A stretch of 32,624 bases of DNA from a virus, in IMG/VR virus record IMGVR_UViG_3300010970_000048, positions 1 through 32,624 of that record. One strand, 5' to 3'. Position numbers and translations under genes: made by a program. Below, in pieces: positions 6,081 to 12,528 of this stretch; position 1 is the first letter of the stretch; each line of letters starts with the position of its first letter. Under the pieces are notes generated by a model. It saw only the letters and a program-made list of their open reading frames with translations, ran no database searches and was not told the origin of the DNA.

Positions 6081-6391
6081 ATATTGTCATATTTGTTGCC
6101 AATTGCTGTCAGCACCTCATTTTTCAATCTAAGGATGCTGTCCCTTTTAAACATCACTCTGTTGCCCTCCCTGATCCAGTCTACATCTCTGACCAGGTGA
6201 CTGTTTGCATCATGTCCAGGATCTAAGTCTTTGACCATCCTGACCTGAATCCATGTCCGCTGTCTGTTGATTAAACTCATGGCCTCTTTCATAGTGATCA
6301 GATCACTGGTCACTGGCACTGCCTGGCTGTTTTTCAGCCACTCAATGTTGTCATTGAATCTTTTGATTTCTTTTAGTTGCTCTGTAGTCAT
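6077..6391 (-). CDS. HTH / excisionase-like DNA-binding protein (104 aa)
   Basis: Residues 30-95 fit a MerR/excisionase-type helix-turn-helix: 'ITMKEAMSLINRQRTWIQ', then a short linker and 'DWIREGNRVMFKRDSILRL', which resembles the wing and dimer strand of HTH_17 proteins. It is the first gene of the leftward operon facing the repressor, where a Cro- or Xis-like protein is expected. Likely roles are directing excision or turning off the repressor. The promoter at 6456-6486 lies about 65 bases upstream and overlaps the presumed operator. Confidence 0.6.
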   Translation of the reverse strand: MTTEQLKEIKRFNDNIEWLKNSQAVPVTSDLITMKEAMSLINRQRTWIQVRMVKDLDPGHDANSHLVRDVDWIREGNRVMFKRDSILRLKNEVLTAIGNKYDNI

Positions 6392-6455
6392 AGAATAAAG
6401 TTGAAAAAAGCTAACAAAAACTAAATATTGTTAGTATATTGTGGCAAATCATGCT

Positions 6456-6486
6456 CAAATTTAAACTTTGTTTGGTTATTTCCAAA
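6456..6486 (-). promoter_or_regulatory. Leftward early promoter facing the repressor
   Basis: On the minus strand, TTTG (6483-6486) plus exactly 19 bases plus TAAATTTG (6456-6463) matches the Bacteroidota promoter consensus without mismatch. The palindrome GTTTGG-N6-CCAAAC (6470-6487) covers the -33 box and part of the spacer, so a bound protein would block RNA polymerase. It should drive the excisionase-like gene and start the early programme. Confidence 0.75.
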
Positions 6487-6512
6487 CATAGTATGCAAAA
6501 TTTAATACTATG
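6470..6512. promoter_or_regulatory. Two palindromic operators in the repressor / early intergenic region
   Basis: Palindrome 1 is TGTTTGG-N6-CCAAACA (6469-6488). Palindrome 2 is CATAGTAT-N10-ATACTATG (6487-6512), which includes the repressor's own ATG (6510-6512). They nearly abut. The first overlaps the leftward promoter; the second could block repressor expression, giving autoregulation. Half-sites of both (CCAAAC and TAGTA/TACTA) recur at 5906-5942, and TAGTA/TACTA recurs at 9177-9196. A rightward promoter for the repressor is less clear; TAAACTTTG at 6462-6470 is a one-base-too-long match to the -7 box. Confidence 0.6.
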
Positions 6513-6929
6513 CATCAGAATGAACTTTTGAATAAAGCTGTGCAGTATTTATACGGGAAAGGGATCATCACAAAGGACAAAGACATTGCAGATAAAATGG
6601 GCTACAATAAGGCCACTGTCAGCAGTTACCTTAGTGGAAATGCAAAAGCCTCATCAGAATTTGAAAAAAATTTTGAAAAGGCCTTTGCAATAAAGCTGAA
6701 AGACTTTGCAGCTGGGGGCATGCAGGAAACTATTGAAAAACCTGATGCCATGCAATTGATCACTGAGACAGTTCTGCAAATACAGGCTGAAATACAAACT
6801 AATCGGCAGTTGATGATTGAGACTTTGGCTGCTGTTTCAAACCGTTCTGTGACGGATGTTCAGCTGATGGCTGAGAAACTTTTGCAGCATAATCTAGCAA
6901 AGATCTTACACGAATTAAAACAGGGATAG
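6510..6929 (+). CDS. Phage repressor (XRE-type HTH with helical C-terminus)
   Basis: This is the only plus-strand gene and it faces the leftward early promoter. Residues 8-58 form a Cro/CI-like HTH ('KDKDIADKMGYNKATVSSYL', then 'SGNAKASSEFEKNFEKAF'). The C-terminal half (about 75-139) is helical with heptad-like spacing and should mediate oligomerisation. There is no S24 peptidase domain, so it would not be cleaved RecA-dependently as lambda CI is, and induction needs another trigger. It is likely autoregulated by the palindrome covering its ATG. Proteins of this form are typical in Bacteroidota temperate phages. Confidence 0.8.
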   Translation: MHQNELLNKAVQYLYGKGIITKDKDIADKMGYNKATVSSYLSGNAKASSEFEKNFEKAFAIKLKDFAAGGMQETIEKPDAMQLITETVLQIQAEIQTNRQLMIETLAAVSNRSVTDVQLMAEKLLQHNLAKILHELKQG

Positions 6930-7014
6930 TTTTTTTGGTTTTCCGTTTCTCACTTTTCATAGGGCAAAAAATTAATACTGCCCCAAACGCTTATTGTTCT
7001 AAATTATTTCATGT

Positions 7015-8094
7015 TTAAACATGCATCAAAGCTGATGCCTGGTGTTTAATTTTATCCCCTGTCAGATGGTAGTAAACTTTCACAGTATTGGCATTCACAC
7101 CCAGTAGTGCTGCTGTGGTGCTTTCAGGCAATCCATTGGCTGCACACATGTACCCAAATGAATGCCTGCCACTGTGTGTGCTGATCTCTTTGTCAATGCC
7201 AGCCATAGATGCCAGGCTTTTTAACATGACATTGCATTTCTGATTGCTCAGTGGTTTTAAATTATTCTCAATATGTTTAAGAATCTTTGAAAGTGTTTTG
7301 CCTATAGGCAGCACCACATGTGTTTTGTTTTTCAATGCTCTCAGCTTTACATGTCCATCCTCAACATTGCTCATGCTGAATCTGCCCCAGTCTGAATGCC
7401 TCAGTCCAGTGTAGCACCCTAGTAAAAAATAGGACAGTGTTGCATGCATTGATTTGCTCATAGGTTTGTCCAGCAGATCCACCATCAATTTCAATTCATG
7501 ATCTACCAGGTACAGCCTATCTGTCTGCTGGTACTTTGGTTTGATGTATTGATCAAATGGATCATCATGAATGATCTTTTCTTTCCTGGCCTGTGTGATG
7601 ATCCTGCTGACATATTTGATGGTTGTGTGTATTGTGTTTTGTGCCAGTGGCTTTTTTCTGCACCAGGTTTCAAACTTTCTCAGCCATTCAACTGTCACAT
7701 CACTGATCAATAATTGCTCACCTCCATAGTCTATGATCCTGTTCAATTTTGTCTGATCCCATTTGACCTCTTTTGCATATTGCTTGAATGACCTGGCCAC
7801 TGTCACCTGGCCTTTGATAATCCTCTTTGACAGCTGCACACCCTGGATGCTGTTGTTGATTAGATCCCTTTCAATTTCGGCAATCTTTCGCCTGATGGAC
7901 ACATTGATCAGCTTTGCATTTTCATGCTTGTAAACAGCTTTATTTTCCCCATCCCATTGATCCAGGTGAATCCTGTGTGATGTGTTTATGTATGTCACTT
8001 TCCTGTCTACTGTGACTGCAATCTTTATGGATGTGATCCCTTTACTGTTTGCTTTGTGTGATAGCACAACTGGCCTGATGGTGAACTTTTGCAT
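7015..8094 (-). CDS. int: Tyrosine recombinase (phage integrase)
   Basis: A 359-aa protein with the three-part layout of Bacteroidota integrases: an arm-binding N-terminal domain (about 1-90), a SAM-like core-binding domain (about 100-190) and the catalytic domain (about 195-350). Catalytic residues are R232 ('GCYTGLRHSDW'), a Lys near 255-257 ('ALKNKTHVVLP'), H307-x-x-R310 ('STHSGRHSFGYM') and the nucleophile Y341 ('KVYYHLT'). The second His, usually in 'LGH', is replaced: 'LLGVNANT' has V333. It integrates and, with the excisionase, excises the phage. The start lies 3 bases from the first GGGTAAAAC arm-site copy, so Int binding may repress its own gene. It converges with the repressor. Confidence 0.93.
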   Translation of the reverse strand: MQKFTIRPVVLSHKANSKGITSIKIAVTVDRKVTYINTSHRIHLDQWDGENKAVYKHENAKLINVSIRRKIAEIERDLINNSIQGVQLSKRIIKGQVTVARSFKQYAKEVKWDQTKLNRIIDYGGEQLLISDVTVEWLRKFETWCRKKPLAQNTIHTTIKYVSRIITQARKEKIIHDDPFDQYIKPKYQQTDRLYLVDHELKLMVDLLDKPMSKSMHATLSYFLLGCYTGLRHSDWGRFSMSNVEDGHVKLRALKNKTHVVLPIGKTLSKILKHIENNLKPLSNQKCNVMLKSLASMAGIDKEISTHSGRHSFGYMCAANGLPESTTAALLGVNANTVKVYYHLTGDKIKHQASALMHV

Positions 8095-8108
8095 AGTGGG
8101 TAAAACAA

Positions 8109-8328
8109 TGGGTAAAACAAAAGGACAAACAAATGAACTAATAAAGGATAAAAATAGATAAAAATAGCATACCCTGCAAATGCAGTCCAGTGGCTGGAAT
8201 GCAGGCTGGACATAAAAAAACCACTGAAATTCAGTGGCTTAGTTTTTGCTTTCTGTGGAGCTGGTGGGATTTGCTATGTCTTTGGCATTCAATATCTTAG
8301 ATGCATGGGTAAAACGTACAGACAAACA
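8109..8328. other. Phage attachment site attP (arm sites plus tRNA-like core)
   Basis: Two copies of a composite site, TGGGTAAAAC-N5-GACAAACA, lie in the same orientation at 8109-8131 and 8306-8328. An additional TGGGTAAAAC is at 8097-8106. Between them, GTGGAGCTGGTGGGATT (8255-8271), read on the minus strand, looks like the 3' end of a tRNA gene (end of the T loop, T stem, acceptor strand, discriminator base), the usual core for phage integration. A 10-base tandem repeat GATAAAAATA x2 (8147-8166) also lies in the left arm. Arms on both sides of the core mean this is attP, not attL or attR. The tRNA identity cannot be told from this stretch. Confidence 0.65.
8214..8247. terminator. Bidirectional terminator between accessory genes and attP core
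   Basis: CCACTGAA (8221-8228) and TTCAGTGG (8230-8237) form a perfect 8-base-pair stem. Seven A lie on the left (T-run on the minus strand, 8214-8220) and a five-T run on the right (8243-8247). It ends the operon at 9151-8334 before it enters the attachment site and integrase gene. Confidence 0.75.
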
Positions 8329-8333
8329 TCTGA

Positions 8334-8543
8334 TCAAAATTTGACATTTGCCAGGTCTTTGCCCAGCTTTGCTGCACACTTTTGCATTTGCTTTTTTTCC
8401 TGATCACTAAAATCAATGGGCTGTTTGTTTCCATCAAAGCCCCTCAGTTTGTGGTAATAGTTTGTGATCCCAGTGCAATACCTGGTGAAAAACTGCTTTG
8501 CAGGTACTATCTTAAAAAATTTATCTCTAGTCATATTGTGCAT
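8334..8543 (-). CDS. Small protein (69 aa), unknown function
   Basis: A basic, aromatic-rich 69-residue protein ('FFKIVPAKQFFTRYCTG', 'DFSDQEKKQMQKCAAKLGKDL'). No family recognised. It is the last gene of the operon before the attP terminator and overlaps the previous gene by 13 bases. The start at 8543 or the ATG three codons later are equally plausible. Small proteins next to integrases are sometimes recombination directionality factors, but no HTH is evident here. Confidence 0.5.
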   Translation of the reverse strand: MHNMTRDKFFKIVPAKQFFTRYCTGITNYYHKLRGFDGNKQPIDFSDQEKKQMQKCAAKLGKDLANVKF

Positions 8544-8797
8544 GTCTTATAGGAATCAACATCAAATGTCTCACTTTTTGGCAACTTTTTAGGCTTTGAT
8601 CTTACTTTTTTTGATGGCTCATATCCTTTCACCCTGCAATAGACATCAACATCTGTGTAGGTGATGCCCAGGATCTGTGACATCCTTTGCACTGGCTCAT
8701 ACTTATAGTTCTGATCAATGTATTCCTTTTCCGCTATGGATAGCGTTTTGCTGGTTTTGCCTTTAGGCATCTCTGCCAGCCTGATAAATTCGGCCAT
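8531..8797 (-). CDS. Small putative DNA-binding protein (88 aa)
   Basis: The middle ('KTLSIAEKEYIDQNYKYEPV' then 'QRMSQILGITYTDVDVYCRV') reads as a homeodomain-like helix-turn-helix, followed by a lysine-rich tail ('PSKKVRSKPKKLPKS'). It may bind DNA and regulate this region, but it is not a family I can name. ATG at 8797 follows the junction AACCAATAACCTATG that recurs in the small-gene cassette near 31 kb. Confidence 0.5.
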   Translation of the reverse strand: MAEFIRLAEMPKGKTSKTLSIAEKEYIDQNYKYEPVQRMSQILGITYTDVDVYCRVKGYEPSKKVRSKPKKLPKSETFDVDSYKTCTI

Positions 8798-8800
8798 AGG

Positions 8801-9058
8801 TTATTGGTTTTTGTTAAAGGTTTGTTTGTAGTAGTCAATCATGCTGGGCATCTTTGCTTTCTCCATAATCATTCTTAATACATTGGATTTGCAATCTTCA
8901 TATGTATTATAGATCATTAACTTTTCATTGTATAACTTTATTGTTGATCTTTCTATAATGTCATCTAAAGTTGCAACAGATTCATAAAGTCCAGCTTTAT
9001 TACATAATTCTCTAGTTTCTTTTAAATCCTCTATCATTTCCTGCATTGGTGTTTTCAT
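8801..9058 (-). CDS. MKTxMQ-family small protein (85 aa)
   Basis: Starts MKTPMQEMIEDLKETRELC and ends YYKQTFNKNQ. Both ends match the protein at 30858-31073 (MKTAMQELLENLQKQF ... YYNQTYNQNK), with different middles. I know this as a scattered family of short proteins in Flavobacterium-type phages and genomes, with a conserved start, a central acidic helix and a C-terminal YYN-x-T motif; the function is unknown. It is locally AT-richer than its neighbours. Confidence 0.6.
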   Translation of the reverse strand: MKTPMQEMIEDLKETRELCNKAGLYESVATLDDIIERSTIKLYNEKLMIYNTYEDCKSNVLRMIMEKAKMPSMIDYYKQTFNKNQ

Positions 9059-9064
9059 GGCTGA

Positions 9065-9151
9065 CTATTTGCAGAATGGATCTTGTAGTAAAGAAAGCAG
9101 ATAAAATGCAGCAGATACGGCAATGATTGCCTGGATGGTTTTGTTTTTCAT
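9065..9151 (-). CDS. Micro-membrane peptide (28 aa)
   Basis: A 28-codon frame beginning about 14 bases after the likely start site of the 9171-9201 promoter. It encodes MKNKTIQAIIAVSAAFYLLS plus a short tail: a positively charged start and one hydrophobic helix. The next gene begins 6 bases after its stop. Its place as first gene after a near-perfect promoter supports translation. The function is unknown. Confidence 0.5.
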   Translation of the reverse strand: MKNKTIQAIIAVSAAFYLLSLLQDPFCK

Positions 9152-9170
9152 AGTTTGTAGGTTTAGAACA

Positions 9171-9201
9171 CAAAGATAGTAAACTATGTTATACTACCAA
9201 A
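9171..9201 (-). promoter_or_regulatory. Consensus Bacteroidota promoter with internal palindrome
   Basis: Minus strand TTTG (9198-9201), 19 bases, TATCTTTG (9171-9178) matches the consensus exactly. The spacer holds TAGTA-N10-TACTA (9177-9196), and 26 of 31 bases match the early promoter at 5900-5930. It drives the small genes at 9151-8334 that lead up to attP, likely under the same repressor as the early operon. Confidence 0.78.
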
Positions 9202-9228
9202 TTTATTTTTAACTGTAACCAATACACG

Positions 9229-9257
9229 AAAAAAAGCCCACCATTAAAATGGCAGGC
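9229..9257 (-). terminator. Terminator at the end of the late/accessory operon
   Basis: GCCCACCAT (9236-9244) pairs with ATGGCAGGC (9249-9257) through seven Watson-Crick and two wobble-type positions around TAAA. On the minus strand it is followed by seven T (9229-9235). It ends transcription after the HExxH gene and insulates the promoter just downstream. Confidence 0.75.
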
Positions 9258-9284
9258 CGTATTTAACCGAATCTATGAAAACAA

Positions 9285-9869
9285 CTAAATTTTTTCCTCT
9301 CTGAATATCTGTTCTATATGACTAGGTAGCACAGTGTAGTCATTTTTAAAATGACTGGGCATCACCTCCATCAGTCTTTTGTTGTTGTATGGGCTGTTGT
9401 TTGACTTGCACCATTTTTTGCTGATCATCATCCAATTGTAGAAATATATGTATGTGTTTGCCTTTTTGATGTATTGCTTTTTGTCTATAGGCAGTTTGAA
9501 TTTGTTGATCAGTGATACTGATCTGATCTCATTGTCCAGTTCTAGATCCCTGCACAGTCCTAGATAGTGTGACAGGTTTCTGACCTTCTTACCCTCTAGC
9601 ATAGCATTGAATCTGTCATATGCCCCTGCATTCATGGCATTTGTCCAGGCAGGACATTGTTCAGCCCATTGTGTGAAATGGGCAAATTCATGCACCAGGA
9701 TCTCAAAGGAATCAGGTCTGTTCATAGCACATGCCAACACTGGCACAGATTCATCAAAGTACCCTGAACATCTGTTTGTTGCATCCAGTTTCAGATACTT
9801 TGTGTTCTTTAGTTTGCACTGGACATTGAATGTCTTGCAAGTGTTTTTCACATGTTCTACAAAGTCCAT
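9285..9869 (-). CDS. Phage metallopeptidase-like protein with HExxH motif
   Basis: This 194-aa protein has a zincin signature H60-E61-F-A-H64 within 'SFEILVHEFAHFTQWAEQCP', and about 46 residues later 'LELDNEIRSVSLINKF', where E110 or E114 could be the third zinc ligand. I recall this combination, including 'LPID..QYI.KAN.Y', in small phage proteins annotated as putative peptidases. There is no signal peptide, so it would act in the cytoplasm. The substrate is unknown; candidates would be the repressor, a host protein or a virion precursor. It is the last gene of its operon, just before a terminator. Confidence 0.6.
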   Translation of the reverse strand: MDFVEHVKNTCKTFNVQCKLKNTKYLKLDATNRCSGYFDESVPVLACAMNRPDSFEILVHEFAHFTQWAEQCPAWTNAMNAGAYDRFNAMLEGKKVRNLSHYLGLCRDLELDNEIRSVSLINKFKLPIDKKQYIKKANTYIYFYNWMMISKKWCKSNNSPYNNKRLMEVMPSHFKNDYTVLPSHIEQIFREEKI

Positions 9870-9871
9870 AG

Positions 9872-10066
9872 TTATTGCTCTTTTAAAATTGCCTCATCAG
9901 GTCTGTCAATCTCAGGGATGTTCACACGCTGGCCACCTCTGACAGCTGCCAGTAATTTTTTCAGCTGGGTTTCAACAGAATGCACATCCTGTAGTTTTTG
10001 CACCAGCCAGGATTCCTGATCCATTGCTGGCATTTTATTAAATCCTTTAGGCATTTTCATACTCAA
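9872..10066 (-). CDS. Small protein (64 aa), unknown function
   Basis: A 64-residue soluble protein; residues 15-42 ('DQESWLVQKLQDVHSVETQL' and on) look like a single amphipathic helix, with a Pro/Asp-rich tail. It overlaps the DUF3310 gene by 20 bases and ends two bases before the HExxH gene, so packing supports it. No family recognised. Confidence 0.5.
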   Translation of the reverse strand: MSMKMPKGFNKMPAMDQESWLVQKLQDVHSVETQLKKLLAAVRGGQRVNIPEIDRPDEAILKEQ

Positions 10067-10259
10067 ATTGTATTAGTAAATCAATGTAGTGTTTGGCTTT
10101 TTTCAGATCCTCAACTCCATTCTTTTCTTTATGTCTCATGACATACTTGATGATATTGCCTTCAATGAATGGCACTTTGTTTTTATGAATGAACTCAGTA
10201 GGCTGGATCTTATATTTTGTATAGTGTCCACCTCCCACCTGGATCTGTGATGCTTTCAT
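10047..10259 (-). CDS. DUF3310 family protein
   Basis: A 70-aa protein with the full DUF3310 pattern: 'QIQVGGGHYTKYKIQPTEFI', then 'NKVPFIEGNIIKYVMRHK' and 'NGVEDLKKAKHYIDLLI'. This small helical family is widespread in tailed phages, sometimes labelled nucleotide-kinase-like, but its biochemical role is unsettled. The frame is open to 10337; ATG at 10259 is chosen because it starts the conserved region and falls one base past the upstream gene's stop. Confidence 0.8.
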   Translation of the reverse strand: MKASQIQVGGGHYTKYKIQPTEFIHKNKVPFIEGNIIKYVMRHKEKNGVEDLKKAKHYIDLLIQFEYENA

Positions 10260-10260
10260 G

Positions 10261-11124
10261 TTAGTCAATTTTATTTCCGTTATATACCACCCCATTGTAC
10301 ATACACATCCCATCAACCACCTGGTGTGTCTGTGCAAAAAAGAAAATGTCTTTGTTTACTGTGTAGAAATGCACTGTGGCAAATCCATGCTGCCAGTCAG
10401 GAATCTTTCCTGTAGGGAAATATTCAACCTCAGTCCTTACCCTGCCACATCCAATTTCCATCCATGCATAGGGATTGTTCCTGTTTGTGATGGGTTTGTA
10501 GTTTAGTCTGTGGCTGTGGCCTGATGCACCACTGCCCATGTATTCATAGATGTTTTTCTCACCTGCATTCTTTGCCAGGCTCAATCCATGAACGCCTGTG
10601 AAGATGTCAAACCAGTTGATAAAATCCTTACCATCCCACTCAATGCCGTATTCAGCAAATGACAGGATGTTTTGCAGTTCTGTTGATTTGTATTCTTTGA
10701 ATAAAACAGCTAGTCTAGCCAATTGGCTTTTGCTGTTCATGTGTGGCTTTGTGATCCTCTCATCATGATTGCCTGGGATAAATCTGATCTTTGCATCAGT
10801 GGACAATCTTAAAGGTTTCAGGATCTGTTCTTTGGTGTATTCAACCTCTTTTATTTCGCTGTAGCCAGCCAGGATGCCATCATCAAATAGTTTCTTTTCG
10901 TGTCTTGAAACATAGGGCAGATCCATCAGATCACCCAGCATTGCCACCTCATCAAACTCATTTGACTGTAGCACTTTATTGATGCATCTCTGCACATTCA
11001 AGTCAGTCAGCCATCCATGCTCATCTGACTTTAGTAAAACTGAATAGATTTTTTTATCAGTAAGTTTCTTTAACTGCCACCAGTTATATTCCTTTTCTGA
11101 CAATCTCGGTCTGTTGTTTTTCAA
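10261..11124 (-). CDS. Calcineurin-like metallophosphoesterase
   Basis: A 287-aa protein with the metallophosphoesterase motifs in order: 'LKSDEHGWL' (D-x-H), 'AMLGDLMDLPY' (GD), 'FIPGNHDERI' (GNHD), 'TGVHGLSL' (H) and 'SGHSHRLNY' (GHSH). These bind two metals and cleave phosphoesters. Phage members act on nucleic acids or nucleotides, but the substrate cannot be told here. No ATG exists near the 5' end: an in-frame stop lies just upstream and the only early start codons are TTG (11124, or the seventh codon after it), so a TTG start is likely. The next gene is DUF3310. Confidence 0.8.
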   Translation of the reverse strand: MKNNRPRLSEKEYNWWQLKKLTDKKIYSVLLKSDEHGWLTDLNVQRCINKVLQSNEFDEVAMLGDLMDLPYVSRHEKKLFDDGILAGYSEIKEVEYTKEQILKPLRLSTDAKIRFIPGNHDERITKPHMNSKSQLARLAVLFKEYKSTELQNILSFAEYGIEWDGKDFINWFDIFTGVHGLSLAKNAGEKNIYEYMGSGASGHSHRLNYKPITNRNNPYAWMEIGCGRVRTEVEYFPTGKIPDWQHGFATVHFYTVNKDIFFFAQTHQVVDGMCMYNGVVYNGNKID

Positions 11125-11154
11125 TAGTTAGTCTGTGTGGTTTGCCCTCCGTTT

Positions 11155-11661
11155 TTAAATTAGTACAAAGCCATTTTTGTCTACTTTACCAGCAGCATGC
11201 AATGCTTTCAATTCATATATAGATTTCCCGAATGATTTTTGAAAATGTGGTGCATCAACAAATTTCCAGTCACCGCCCCACTCAAATCCGAATCTTTTAA
11301 ATATCTGCACCACCTCCATCCAGTCTGCTTTGCCATCACCATCAAAGTCTGTTTTCAGATCCCAGCTGGCAGTTTCAAAAGTTCCATTTTTGTCTTTGTC
11401 CAGGATCAGCACAATATCAATGGCCAGGCCATAGTTGTGATATGACTGGCCACCTTTCGCATTTGTGACCACTTTACCAGGCTTTGATCTGCCCTGGGCA
11501 AATAGTGCATCCTGTTCAGCAAAAGTCCTTAAAGTGTAGGCAAAACGGCAAATGGCACTACCTGTCAGTGATGCCACTATCTCATCATAAAGTTCAACAG
11601 CCTCATCCCTCAATTTTGGGTGCAGTAGCTGAATCCTCTCCAGTGTCTTTTGGTCTTTCAT
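11155..11661 (-). CDS. M15-family peptidase endolysin (L-Ala-D-Glu peptidase type)
   Basis: This 168-aa protein has the M15 zinc peptidase signature: S73-Y-H75 with D82 ('GQSYHNYGLAIDIV') and the third ligand H139 ('FVDAPHFQ'). The N-terminal 'LHPKLRDEAVELYDEI' and 'RTFAEQDALFAQGRSKPGKV' match phage L-alanyl-D-glutamate peptidases that cut the peptidoglycan stem peptide. An unusual insert (about 88-114) has two Asp/Gly-rich loops, 'DKDKNG' and 'DFDGDGKADW', that look like calcium-binding loops. No signal peptide, so release depends on the holin. ATG at 11661 is preferred over an upstream TTG; it overlaps the putative holin gene by 59 bases. Confidence 0.88.
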   Translation of the reverse strand: MKDQKTLERIQLLHPKLRDEAVELYDEIVASLTGSAICRFAYTLRTFAEQDALFAQGRSKPGKVVTNAKGGQSYHNYGLAIDIVLILDKDKNGTFETASWDLKTDFDGDGKADWMEVVQIFKRFGFEWGGDWKFVDAPHFQKSFGKSIYELKALHAAGKVDKNGFVLI

Positions 11662-11851
11662 CTTTTTTAAATTTTTCAAATGCAGTCACTCCAAATACAG
11701 CAGCTGAATACAATAGGAATCCCTCAAATACAAACTGCTTTGTGTTGGGTAGGTAACCCATCACAATTGCATTAATGAAAGCAGTGATGCCAGCAAACCG
11801 CTTGCTACTCACCAGCCCATCATCCGATAGTAAATTTTTTAAGAATTTCAT
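11603..11851 (-). CDS. Putative holin (82 aa, two membrane segments)
   Basis: A short basic start (MKFLKNLL), then two hydrophobic segments (about residues 20-34 and 43-56), and a charged hydrophilic tail ('FKKDERPKDTGEDSA'). Size, topology and position between a spanin-like gene and the endolysin fit a class II holin. No sequence family is recognised, so the call rests on context. It overlaps the spanin-like gene by 32 bases and the endolysin by 59. Confidence 0.6.
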   Translation of the reverse strand: MKFLKNLLSDDGLVSSKRFAGITAFINAIVMGYLPNTKQFVFEGFLLYSAAVFGVTAFEKFKKDERPKDTGEDSATAPKIEG

Positions 11852-12311
11852 ATATCCGTTTCCTGGATATATATAGCACCAGGCCAGCTATTATGACAAT
11901 AATCCAAAGCCAGCTGACTTTTTTCTTTTCTACAGTCTTTGTCACTTTCTTTTCAGATACTGTGACAGATTGCTTTTTGTCATTCAGGATGGCCACATCT
12001 TTGCTGATGTTGGTTGATTCCTGTTTGTCCTTTCGTTTATTTCGTTTATAGCGGATCTCTTTGATAGCCTGGGCAGGTATGTGGATGCTGTCCCCTTTTA
12101 AACTAAAATACCCAGTGGCAGTGTCTTTTAACACCACCACCAGGTCTGTAGTTTCTATTTCTTTTGTAGATGTGTTTGCTGTACTGTCTGACTTTACAAA
12201 CTGACTTGACTGATCCATCACCACAGCTGAACTGTCTTTGATTTGCTTATTGGTAGCTTTTTGCACCAATGAACATGATGTGAACAGCATTGCCAATATG
12301 ATCAACCTCAT
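11820..12311 (-). CDS. Putative unimolecular spanin (lipoprotein with C-terminal membrane helix)
   Basis: The 163-aa product starts with a short lipoprotein signal, MRLIILAMLFTSC, with lipobox Cys13. It has a Ser/Thr/Lys-rich middle with predicted strands and a region rich in basic residues. It ends in one membrane helix ('WLWIIVIIAGLVLYI', about 134-148) with a basic tail. An outer-membrane lipid anchor plus an inner-membrane C-terminal helix in one protein is the layout of u-spanins such as phage T1 gp11, which disrupt the outer membrane at lysis. Its place beside holin and endolysin supports this. The start overlaps the previous stop (ATGA). Confidence 0.6.
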   Translation of the reverse strand: MRLIILAMLFTSCSLVQKATNKQIKDSSAVVMDQSSQFVKSDSTANTSTKEIETTDLVVVLKDTATGYFSLKGDSIHIPAQAIKEIRYKRNKRKDKQESTNISKDVAILNDKKQSVTVSEKKVTKTVEKKKVSWLWIIVIIAGLVLYISRKRIYEILKKFTIG

Positions 12312-12526
12312 TCTCTGTCTTGTTTGTTTTGCATGGATATTGCCAGCTTGTTGATAGTCTCAATTATATTGTCCAGCTTTTTAGCAATGCTGTCCTCATT
12401 CTTTTCAACCATGCTCACCCTGACCTCTAGTTCTTTTAATTTCAAACTAACTTTTACATAGATGCCTATCAATCCAATGATGATGGCTATGGCCTGGCCT
12501 GCTAAAAAAACGGCAATACTTGTCAT
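12308..12526 (-). CDS. Small membrane protein with coiled coil, lysis cassette
   Basis: One N-terminal hydrophobic helix (about residues 4-28, 'IAVFLAGQAIAIIIGLIGIY') followed by a heptad-rich helix ('LKELEVRVSMVEKNEDSIAK' through 'IINKLAISM'-like sequence). The form resembles XhlA-type hemolysin or holin-associated proteins but with the membrane helix at the N-terminus. It is first in the lysis set and coupled to the spanin-like gene, so it may be an alternative holin or a regulator. The function is not certain. Confidence 0.5.
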   Translation of the reverse strand: MTSIAVFLAGQAIAIIIGLIGIYVKVSLKLKELEVRVSMVEKNEDSIAKKLDNIIETINKLAISMQNKQDRE

Positions 12527-12528
12527 GT

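Noticed and set aside
6930-7014. Terminator between the convergent repressor and integrase genes
   Set aside because: GGGCA/TGCCC around 6962-6983 is short with a long loop and lacks a good T run on either strand; too weak to list.
8025-8213. 62-aa hydrophobic minus-strand frame over the integrase start
   Set aside because: It overlaps the integrase N-terminus and the left arm of attP, and its composition follows those sites; it is a shadow frame.
8255-8271. A tRNA gene
   Set aside because: Only the 3' end pattern is present; there is no anticodon arm or D arm nearby, so it is an attachment core.
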